Source of the DNA: Zygnema cylindricum
Taxonomy: Eukaryota; Streptophyta; Zygnematophyceae; Zygnematales; Zygnemataceae
Direction of reading: 5' to 3'
Length of the DNA stretch: 64,000 nt
Assembly (NCBI GenBank): GCA_037447655.1
Contig: JBBHKE010000323.1
Span: 379,484-443,483 of the forward strand
The notes beneath the pieces are model-generated. The model did no database searches, was not told the DNA's origin, and saw only the letters and a list, made by a program, of their open reading frames with translations. This document shows positions 46,301-58,300 of this stretch, one piece after another. Each line of letters begins with the position of its first letter. The stretch's first letter is position 1. A program made the position numbers and the translations under genes.

Positions 46301-49300
46301 CTATTTTCCCTTCCTCTCTCTTTTCGCCCTCTTGCCTTTCGTTATCTTCCTTCCTCCAGTCACCCCTCTCCACTCTTTTAAACTTTTCCTTCCCTTCCCA
46401 CCCCTCTCTTCCCCTCCCTTTCCCTCTTTTCCCATTCCCTCCCCTTCATTCACCTCCCTTCACTTTCCCCTCGCCTAAAGAAAAAAAGCAAAAAAAAAAA
46501 TACCTGAACAAAACAATAAAAATGAGACAAACAAATAGGGGTCCTTGTGACACTTAATATGGTTTGGGGGAGCGGTGAGGGTAAGTTTTTCTTTTAAACT
46601 AGATATGATTTTTTGGAGAGGGGTGGTAAGCTTTCCCCTCAAACTAAGTATGGCTTGAGGGAGGGCAACAGTTAAGCTCCCATAACACACTAAACATGGT
46701 TTAAAAGAGGGGTGAGGGTAATTTTTCCTATCACACTTCATATGATTGTGTGGGATGGGCATGAATGTGGGGGAGGGAGGGTGAATGTAGGTTAAGCTCA
46801 CGAGCGACATTAACTATGGTGTTGAGAGCTAAATTCCCCCTTCTCCCTCTCTCCCCTCTCGCGCAATATCTTTCCATCCCCATCTGCCTCCCCCTCCCCC
46901 TCCCCCTCCCCCACCCCCTCCCCCTCCCCCTCCCCTCCCCTCGCCTCCTCTCCCCCACCCCTTCCCCTCTTCCCGTAAATCGAGTTAAATTTTGTTTTTT
47001 TATAAGCTCATTTTCATCCTCCTTTTAACTTTTATTGTTCACGTCCACCGCTCTTCCCTATCCTACCTTCAAAAGGCACCCCTCTCCCGCTAATGACCGT
47101 CCCTCTCTCTTCCTCTTTAATCAAGATAATACCAATAGTAATAAAACATAATTTTGTTTTTTTTATTAATAGGGAGGGAGAAATTCAGAGGGGTGGAGGG
47201 ACAGGGTAGAAATGAGGGGTTGAGCGGGGAGTCCAAAGGCTGCAAAAGGAGTCCAAAAATGGGTTCGTGCAAGGCGAATAAATGAGGATGGTAGGGGAGG
47301 GGGGTGGAGAATGTTAAGATGGAAGGCTTGTTTTGGTTTTTCTTTTTGTTTTTCTTTTCAACGATTGGTATGGCTTAATCCTGTTTTTATTTTGTATGAA
47401 ATTTGAGGAAAGAGAGAGGGCGTTTCTTTTGTCGCTTTCCCCATTACCCCTCACCCCTTTCACAAACCATATTTAATGTGATACAAAACATGATCAGCTA
47501 GGACGGTCGCATATAGCCCCTCACCCTCCAAACCCTAAAACGCGCAAGAAATACTCAAAAGATCAAACCAAAACATCTTGCCAAGGAAAAAAGAAATATT
47601 ACAAAATGTGGACCTTTTTTGCTTAAATGTTTATATTAAATGTAAGAAGAACGTGAAGAGTGGTAACAAAAAAAAAAAAAAAAATGCCAACATAGTTATT
47701 GCCATTAAGCCCCATTTTGGTATAAATTCTACCCCATTTTCGAAATAGCATCTGGCATTCGTGGAATTGAGTCTTACAATTCCTGTAGGTTCATCAATTG
47801 ACCAATGGATGATGGAATGTTTCCACTCATCTGGTTTTCATGCAACCATCTGTAATGCGAATCATCCTCACCCCATCAACCCCCTTCTTTTGAGTCCACA
47901 TTGAACATGGTTTCGTGGAAAGGTTAGGGTAAGCTCTTTTATCGAACCAAATATGGTCCGGGAGAGGAGTGAGGTGAAGCTCACCGATCATAGTAAACAT
48001 GGTTTAATGGAGGCATTACAGGGGGAGATTGGGTATTTATAGATTTAAGTAATAGTTGATCATTGTGCTTAAATTTTTGTATTAAATATGACACAAACAT
48101 AAAAATAACTAACTCCAAAAAATAAGATTGTGCGAACACATTTATTTCCAAAGCACCACTTTGGATGAAATTGTACCCCATTTTAGAAGCAGCAATTATC
48201 TTTGTGTAAAATAAACTCTCACAAAAATTGGAGTTTCGTCAGCTGAGCTATAGATGATGGAATACTTCCGTTCAACTGGTTGGTCCATAGTTCTCTGTAA
48301 GGCCATCCAACCCATCAAACCCCCCCATCCTTCTAAATGCCTTTTGTTTATTTGGATCGTAACTTAATTAAAACTTAATGTGAACTATTTTTATGTACGT
48401 CCATATAATTTATTCAAAATTCGGTTGTTAAAAATCTATTCTTTTCTTTTACAATATTCGGTGTAATTTCCTTTTATAATAGAGAGAACTATTTAAAAAT
48501 TTGTGGCATCATTCTTAAGAAATTTTTCCAAATTTGTGAGAAAATAAAAACATTGTATAGAGATATGCAATGTATTATTATTATTTTGAAAACAAAGCAC
48601 CTTGTTCAATCAAATTCAGTTTATTAACTGGGTCGACATCTTTCACTCTAATTTTTTGTCAATTTTAATGAACAACTTAAAATTTACCACTATTTATATT
48701 CTAAATGTTGTTGTTGATGTCTTAAAAGCTACACGTGGTGTGCTCGCCAAAACCCTCATTTCGTTTTGTTTAAAATACTTTCAAATATCACCTTTCTCAA
48801 CAATCCTCTAGTGTTCCTCATCTTTTTTCCCTCATTGTCTGTCATCCTTTCCATTCCTCTCCCCTCCCCTCCCAACCCACCTCGCGCCCTATTTTACCAT
48901 TCTACCTCTTCGCCATCCCTCCCCTCTCTTCCCCTCCCCTCCCTTGCCCTCTCTTCACCTCCCACTACCACCCCCCCCTTGTTTATAAAGGTTCGAGCAA
49001 AAAAAATGGGGGCGCAACTCTTTGTTTTTTTTAATATTCATATTGCTTTGTTCGTTTTTTTGTTTTTAGATTTTTTTCGAGATCAATTCTAAATTCGGTT
49101 ATGCCAGTTTTGAGTTGTTTAAAGGACAACGAGTTTGCATTCTTTTATTATTTTTTCCATGTTTTTTCTTTTGGGTGTTTCTTTGGGTCTATTTTTTTGT
49201 GTATATTTTTAGGTATTCCTTTTATGTATTATTATTTTTTTTGAGCGGGATAGGGTGGGAGCGTAAGCTCTCTAACTGCATTAACTTTGTTGTTGGAAGC

Positions 49301-52300
49301 GTTCCCACACCCTCTCTTACCTCTCCCTCTAAGCATTATCCTTACCCTCCCCTTCGCCCCCTACATCGAGTGAAATTGTGTTGCTTAATTTTAAAAGCTT
49401 CGGAATAGTTTAATTTGTTTTAAATATGATTAAAAACATCAAAATTTTAAATTTGTACAAAAAAACTTGTGCCAGCACATTCATTGCCATTAAAAGCCAG
49501 AATCGAGGAAATTCCACCCCATTTTAAAGAAAGCAATTGGCTTTGTGTAGAAATAAGTCTTACAATTTTAGGAGGCTTGTCATTTGACCGATGGACAACG
49601 GAATGCTTCCGCTCAACTTATTCTTAGCCAGCCCTCTGTAACGCCATCAATCCCATCAGCGACCCACTCCCCTTTAAATGCCTTTGTCTATTATAAGGTT
49701 AAGAAAAAATTGTTGTTTTTGGAAAGCTTTAAGTCTCAGCAAATTTATAGGACGGCGGAAAATAGATCTATAGGGACACGCGTCGTCACTTGAAGCACAA
49801 TGCAGGTTTTTGAATGGTACCGACAACGCAGCTGCGACGCAGATGGAACAAGCGCAGATTTTTGATATGATCTGTATGGACAAACGCAGCCTGCGACGCA
49901 ACGGGACAAACGCAACTGCTGATATTTTGGTACAGGACAACGCAATTGCTACGGAACAAGACAAACGCAGCTGCGGCTGTTTTTGGTAAAGGACAGCCTA
50001 GCTGCATGAAGCCGCAGATATTTGAATGTGATCATGATTTGGACTGCGCTGCTACGGTTGATATGGATCGAGTCAACGGACGAGATCCATAAGAGAATAA
50101 TTAAATGACTTGCTAACAAATGTTCTGCAACAACCGGATGGACGTACCCAATCAATTGTCACTAAGCCAGGCGACAAGTATTTGAACAAATCACCTGTAT
50201 AGGATTCTCAGACAAGTATTTGAACAAATCACCTGTATAGGATTCTCAGTAATATTGATTGTACAGTGATAGATTAGTTTTAGCTTGATCAGGAGCACTT
50301 AGACCTTAACACTTGTATCGGCGGTACAGTACTATGTAGTAGGACATGTGAGTGAAGAGTATAAGACTTAGGACGTAGAACATTTTATGTATCCAGACTT
50401 CCAGACTGTGTAATCTGCAGACTGTTTTTGGGAAACTTTTGAGTTTCATATCTTAGTGTATATTGGATCAATTGAGGTGAAACTTTAGGAGTTGTCAGTC
50501 TTTGGGATATTCTATATTGTGGTATAGTTTGAAGCGGTTTGGTTTATTGTATCAGATTTGGTGAGCTCTAGAAAACAGCTGTTTGATAGGATTCTTGATA
50601 AGCTTCTGTGAGTGAGATTACTTCCACTACTACTATTGATGCTCCAACTGCTCCAGTGGTCGTAGAACAACAAAAATGAGTATGAAATATTGCTATGTAC
50701 GTTTACATAATTCTTTACTTTTTAATTTAGTGTTTTTAAAATAACATTCGCTTTTTTTTTTACATTTTGGGATTTAATCACTTTGTGATGGAGGTCAATA
50801 TTTACAATCATTTAATATTATTCCTCAATTGGTTTCCTAATTTTTCTATTGAACATCAACATGACATAGAGATATGCAATGTATTAATAGGTTTTTGGAC
50901 ACTAAAGCAACTTTTTTGAGCAATATTTATATATCTAGTGCTTCAAATTTCCGACAATATTTTTTTGAAATTTTAATGTTCCATCATTTATTTTATGATC
51001 TTTGTTAATTTCTTGAAATTTAGATATGGTGTGGAAGCCCAAAACCTCATCGCGCCTTTTTTACAAGAATTTCAAAATGTCACCAGTCTCATCACTCTAA
51101 AATTCCCCTCTTTCCTTTTCGTCCATCATCCTTTCCGTCCCTCTCCCCACCCCATCTCTTATCCTCAATTTCCCTCATCCGTTCCCCTTCCCTGCCCTCC
51201 CCTCCCTTCTTTTCCCCTCCGGCCCGAAATACAATCTCCTTCTCCTCTCTTTCAGACTCTCGTATTTCCTCCACATATTGTTTCAATAAAGCTACTACCT
51301 CTTGCCATGTCCTCCCGAATAGAAACGCAAAAATGGCTTCACACGTGTGAGCATGTATCACCTATAAACATCCAAAATTTTGACACGTGTCGACTAAATA
51401 CACTAGGATCCCCTACATGTAGACAAAGGATCGAAATTGCTAAATGACAACCCAAACATAAAATAGTGAACCGAGATTGAGGTACTGTCGTACTAAAAAA
51501 GCGTACGGACAGAGAATTCTAAACGTAAAACGAAACAGCATAAAACCAACGCAAAATGAATCAAAGAAAAAGCGGGATGAGATCGACCTGATGACACGTT
51601 GGACAAATTCTTCCGATAAATTATAACATCCCCTCGCCTCCCATTCTCTTCCTTTAATTTCCCTATCCTCCCTCCAGTGCTTCCTTTCATCCCCTCCCGT
51701 TCTCTCACCTCCCCTCTCTTTCTCAGACCTCCCCACCCCTACCACCCCATCCCCTCCCCTTCCATTGCTCTTTTCACCTCCCCTCCCACACTTGTCGTCC
51801 TTTGGTCTAAAATAGACCGCAGAAAACACCTAGACTATTGCATCCTCAGCGATGAGTAATATAGGCCAATGAGATATCATACAAGAATAACATCCTCTCC
51901 TTACATATACTTATCAACCTTGTGACACATCACGACCTACACCTTACGACTTACATAAAAATGAGTTCAACATACATAAAACAATACATGACACACGAAC
52001 CTATACACAAAGCAGTTAACACCATCAATACATGTGATATCTTCGAAAAAGCCTTATAGTATCAAAGCAACAAAGTTATGCTATCAGCCATGTCCCTTAT
52101 CTACGTTTCCTACACTCGACAACTCAAAAAAACTACAACTTCGATCCCTACTTTTCTTAATACCTTGAGTTTCCAAAGCTCACATGGATATATACATTTA
52201 GGAGCTGCCTACAACTAACAAACCGCCAAGTAATAACATCTACAATTAGATCTTAATTTATACCCTATATTAACTCTGCATCAATCTTCGTGTTACGCTA

Positions 52301-55300
52301 CTTTTGTTATCTACGTACATTCCGGATTATTTCTACCTGATGACCACATCGGACGACAATCGGACGACTATTTTTATCACTGTACTATTCAATCACCACC
52401 TACGTAAATGTCTACTATCAACAATTTTGTACGTATGCCTTGATTTCAACTACCTGTTTTTGTTCATATTGTATAGGTATATTAGCGTTTGTGTTTTATA
52501 GGTCATTGTGACCGCTTGTTGAATATCCTCGTGCCACACAGTCAATGTCGGCACTCTTGTCAAAAAGAACCTCTGCGTCGGATCGCTTTGACTAAGCGAT
52601 CCACTGTGTACCTATTCCATGGTCATGTACATTTCGTTCTCGTTGGTATTATACTTGTAAAAAATAAACCAAACATTTTCGTATTACTGCCCATAAATGT
52701 TTCCGTGGCTTAATCATCCACTTGCACATAAATCTTTGTTCGTACTGCCGCAAATAAGCTGTGTGATACTCCACGAGTAATAATGCGCCACTTGCTCATA
52801 TCCGAGTCGTTTTTACTAACAGAACCTCCAAATAAATCCGCATCAAATTACGTACGCCTCATAGCGCGTTACTAAGGCTACACTAAAACAAGTGTGTAAA
52901 AAAACTAACTTTAAAACAACACTACCCCAAAGACTTGGATTCTCGCATCCCTGAGTCAACTCTTTCATATGTCACTAAAGTGACTGTCGTACACTTACTC
53001 AAATTCCAACCGTCATTTATTATTGTAATTTTCCCCCAAGCCGTAGATCCATTCTAACCAGCATTAGTACCACCGCATTACATCTAGTAAGTGCATACGC
53101 ACGAAACTAAATCTTCAAAAACAATACTCCCCCGGAAATTTAGTTTTGTGTATCCAAAAATCACTCTCATACAGCGACGAGGTAGTTTTGTCGCTACACT
53201 TATACAGCTTTAACTTCATTTTGAATTCTCCTCTGTCTGCAACCTGCCACCATATACTTCCCCCGTCTGCAACCTGCCACCACTGCCACCATATCCCAAG
53301 TTTACACTCCAAAACTTTCATCTAATACGGTCGTATCACATTTTTCCAATACTTCTTAAATCTTTGAGCTCACTTCGAATCTATCTCATTTCGTTCTGTA
53401 ACAGCTCCTCCTACGATATAGATGCCAAATTGCTCTCCCTACGCGATAAACGCCAAGCTGTTGTTTCACTCACGCCTTAACTATAGTTCTTTAAATTTGA
53501 AATTCCAAAAACCGATCCAGATTCGAAATTGTCTCTTAGCCATGCAATCAAATTTTCTTTCTCTGCACCATATTCTTTAGACAATTGCGGCATATTCTCT
53601 CCTCTTAAATACTTCCACGGCTTCCACTTCCTTCGATGTATTTTACCTTCTTTACTACACCACGGCTTTCGCTGCCTCCTTCATACTCTCTACTTTTCAT
53701 AAAATACTTCTTCATTCAACATGTTATCACATCTAATTACTAATTGCTAAAATTCTGCAAATTCTTCTAAATTTTTCCTTCCATTCTGAGTATTACTCCT
53801 TGAAGTACCTTAATTTCCAACAAATGTCTATAATCACTTTAAAATATTTGAAGATAATTGTCTGATGTCTAGCATTAACTGCCGAAAAATCCAACTTTTT
53901 ATCTAAATATAAATATATGCCCATCTAGGTTCCAACTTTGTATCTAAATATAAATATATGCCCATCTAGGTTCACAAAATTATATCACAATTACCAAATT
54001 CCAAAAATAACTACTTTAATCTTCAGCTTTTTCCCGCAAAAACGAAATTCAACTTCTGAAACAATGTTCACTATTTGTCTTCATTCAAAATTGCTACCTA
54101 AACTGTATTAAATTTTGAATTCTGCAAATTATCACGAGGTTTATTTTTCTTTTCTTCAAATCAAGGAATGGTTTTCGATTTCTTCTAAATAAATCAAAAA
54201 TCGAAAAACTTCTCATATCACAAAAATGGTAATCAAACGTGTCTTCAAATTTTTCAAACATACTAGCACTAATCTCCACTTTGCTCGGGACGCTCATTAA
54301 ACCCTCTCCCTTTAAAACAACCACGTGTATTCTATCATGGTCGTCAAAGATATCTCCCCCGTGGTTCATCATTTTCGTTTCGTATAATTCCCGCAAACAT
54401 TTCCAAAGAATTTCTCAGAGCTCCTTTCAAATGTCAAATCTCCACATTTCAGAACTCTCCATGGAATGTCAAATGTCCACAATCCGATTCTCTCCACCAA
54501 ATACCAAATTTCAACAATGTCTCCCCCGAAATGCGATTCTCTAAGAGGTTCATATAATCTTCTCCGCCAAATAATGATTCTCCCTCAGGTTTGTCTTCTC
54601 CACATTCAAACCAACGAACCACCAATAGTGCTTCACAAACTAGTCAACTTTGACTCACTAGCACTTCGTCACTAATAGCCACTTATGACGACAAACAAGG
54701 CTCACTTTGAGCATAAACTTAAATCCAAGCCACACATGGTTGCAAACAAGGCTCACTTAGAGAATACACTTCACACTCAACCACACATGGCTGCAAACAA
54801 GGCTCACTTAAAGAAATACACCTAACCCTCAGCCACACATGGCTGCAAACAAGGCTCACTTAAAGCATACACCTAACAATCAGCCACACGTGGCTGCAAA
54901 TAAGGCTCACTTAGAGCATATACTTAACATGCAACCACACATGGCTGCAAACAAGGCTCACTTAGAGCACACACTTAGCTTAACACACTAACGAATGCAC
55001 TATCCTTAACCTCACGTAAATAGTTGGGCTGTGGGCCCATAACCTATCGTCCTTTGGTCTAAAATAGACCGCAGAAAACACCCAAACTATTGCATCCTCT
55101 ACAATGAGTAATATAGACCAATGAGAAATCATACAAGAATAACATCCTCTCCTTACATATACTTATCAACCTTGTGAACATCACGAACTACACCTTACAA
55201 CTTACATAAAAATAAGGTCAACATACATAAAACAATACATGACACACGGACCAAATACACAAAACAATTAACAACATCAATACATATGATATCTTCGAAA

Positions 55301-58300
55301 AACCTTAATAGTATCAAAGCAACAAAGTTATGCTACATAGTTGTTCAAATCGCATAGTACGCACAAAACGAACGCGTGGATAATACATGCCTTCGATTGA
55401 AAAAATTGTTAAAATGCGTTGTACGATTTTTCATCCGTACTACTCAGTAAATTTATCAATTTTTTTTGTTTCATGTGTCGCAGTTTGAACATTTTCCGTT
55501 AAATGAGCGCTCTTCAATTATAAGTATTTATATAACTAGCGCACTCACTGTGCGTATCGGCTATATTACATCAATTGGTTACGGAGACGATCGATAGGCT
55601 AGTACGGCAATCCGTAGGGCCAGGTTCAAGTCCTAGCCAATACCACTCTTTTTGGCAGAGTCAAATTTTCTGGCTGCCTGAGATCATCTGACAAGCAGCC
55701 ATGGCCTTCTCTCTTAATTTCTCGGAGAGTCTACGACTGATTAAAAAAAAAGGAGAGACACTATAAACATTACTTTTTTCAACATAACATTTCAACTCTA
55801 CTCGAGTTTTAGGCATGGTTGCTTCTCTCAAGGTTCGTAAATGCTTCAACAACGGCTTGAATGGCAGTTTTAGTGGGCTCTTTTTTTTTCTTTTCTTTTT
55901 TTTTCTTTTTTTTTTCTTTTTTCTTTTAGTTTTTGTGGCTTTTTGGTTATTTTTTTCTCTTCTGTGGCGTCAGCAATGGCGGCTTCCTTGTAGAGGAGTT
56001 TTCATGGCAGCTTTTGTGTACAAAAATTGAAAAAGACAGTCGTGTAGAAATAAAAAGCTAACGGGCGCAAATGGTGCAACATCTCTTTTCGTAAAATTCA
56101 GTAGATTATTTCCGTACAGTTTCCGTTCAGTTTACCGTACAAAAAGTACTAAGAAAATTTAACGAAAAGTTCAAAGGTCACGAATAATACGTAGTAAACG
56201 GCAAATTTGAAAAATTCGCACGAATTGAACAACTATGCTATGCTGTCAACCATGTCCCTTATCAATGTTCCCTACACTAGACAACTTTAAACAACTACAT
56301 CTTTGGTCCCTACTTTTCTTAATACATGGATACTTTAGTTTTCAGAGCTCACATGGATGTATACATTTAGGAGCCGCCTGCAACTAACAAACCACCAAGT
56401 ATTAATATCTACAATTAGATCTTAATCTACACCCTACATTAACTCAACATCAATCTTCCGGTTACGCTACTTTTGTTTTCTACGTACATTTCGGATTATT
56501 TCTACCTGATGACTACATCAGACGATTATTTTTATCACTGTACTACTCAGTAATTTTGTACCTATGTCTTGATTTCTACTACCTGCTTTTATTCACAATG
56601 TATTTGCTATATTAGCGTTTGTACTATTTAGGTTGTCGTGACCGCTTGTTGAATATCCTCGTGCTACATAGTCAATGTCGGTACTCTTGTCAAAAAGAAT
56701 CTTTACATCGGATCGCTTTGACAAAGTGATCCAGTGTGTACCTGTTGCACGGTCGTGTACGTTTCATTCCCGTTGGTATTTTACTCGTAGAAAATAAACC
56801 AAACGCTGTCACATTACCGCCCATAAATGTCGCCGTCGCTTAATCATCCACTTGCACATAAACCTAAGTTCGTACTGTTGCAAATAAGTTGCGTGATACT
56901 GCACGAGTAATAATGTGCCACGTGCGCATATCGGAGTAGTTTTTACAAACCGAACCTCCAAATAAATCCGCATCAAATTACGTACGCCTCATAGCGTATT
57001 ACTAAGGCTACCCTAAAACAAGTGTGTACGAAACTAAGTCTTTAAAACAACAACCTTCTCCCGTCCCCACCATTTCACCCAACCTCTTTTACCCATCCAT
57101 CCCCCCCTATACCTTCCCTTTCCCTCCCTTCACTTTCCCTCCCCTCCGCTCCCTTCCCCCACCTTCCTCGTCCTTTGCCCTCTCCACTATTCAAGTCCTC
57201 CCCTCAGCAATTCTCCCCATCCCCCTTCCCCCTCCCCCTCCCCCCTAACACCCTGCCCTTACCCAACCTTCCCCGTCTCTCCTCTCCCCCACTCCGCCTT
57301 CCCCAATTTCCTCCTCCTCCCCCCCCTCCACCCTCTGCCCCGCCCCCAGTGCCGTCCTCCGTCACCCACCTCCTTTACCCTCCCCTCTCCTGCACTGCCT
57401 AATCCCGTCCCTTCCAACTTAGGCCCCACTTCCTCTTCTGTCCCCTCTTCTCCAATTCTCTCTTTGGTCATCCCTCTCCTTCACCCTCCACCCTCGCCTC
57501 TTTTTCTTGGCCAATCCCCCTTGTCCCGTCCTTTTGCCACCTTCCCTCCGCTCCTTTCCCCTATCTTCTTTCCTTCCACCATTCCCAAACCACCGCTCCA
57601 TTCATTCGTGAACATTTTGCCGCTCTCGTTCCCTATACCTCTCCCTTTCCTTTTCCCTCATTTTCTTTACCATCTTACCCTCGCTCTTTGCCTCTCTTTA
57701 CCGCTCTTTGTCCCTCTCCCACACCCTTTCTCTCTACATCTTTATCTTTGCCGCTCAAACCCTATCCCTCCCTATCCTATCTTCATCTCTCATTTTATCC
57801 TCATCCCTTTGCGAGGACAGAGGGTTACGATAAAGGTCTTCCCTTGTTGGTCATATTTTAGTATTAACACACTAGGAGGGGTGATGGTAGACTCCTTTGT
57901 CACACTAAATATGATCGTGGGGGAGGAGTAGGATGAGGAAAAAAGCGGACAAGGAGTGGCGTTAAACTTCCAAACCACATGCTTGCGCGTCAGTCCTCCC
58001 CTCCCCTTCTCCCCCCTCTCGTAGGAAATTGTGTCATATATTATTTTTAAAATCTTTGGATTAGTTTCTTTCAACCTCATTAAATTGAGCCATTTAGAAT
58101 GTTTAACTTTAAAAAGTTGGAAGAATTCAGTATTGTGATTATTTTTTTCTAATAATCCTTGTCTATCTTCAACAAATATTTATAATTAAACGTGCAAATT
58201 TTTGTACTAAATATAATAAGAAACATAAAAGATATTAATTTCAAGAACATAAACTGTGTCAACAAATTTATTGCCGTAAAACATCATTTTCGAGGAAATT

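Larger units (their letters stand above)
51793..57052 (-). mobile_element. non-autonomous LTR element in a gene 1 intron
   Basis: Minus-oriented. The 5' LTR is 57052-55045 (TGTTGTTTTAAAG start; includes a 0.9-kb insertion) and the 3' LTR is 53126-51793. The primer-binding site GTTATGGGCCCA is on the minus strand at 55043-55032. A purine tract (CCGGGGGAG) lies at 53135-53127. The 1.9-kb interior holds a leader minisatellite and one 100-codon open frame (54396-54094) without recognised domains; there are no pol motifs. The flanks ACACT and ACCTT are only partly alike, so the target duplication has decayed or the ends are slightly misplaced. It is of the same broad family as the element at 16566-21844. 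Confidence 0.85.

Noticed and set aside
57024-57931. Long Pro/Ser/Leu-rich open frames resembling extensins
   Set aside because: The DNA is a nearly pure C/T tract; all frames are open by composition, there are no splice-compatible neighbours, and similar tracts occur in other introns.
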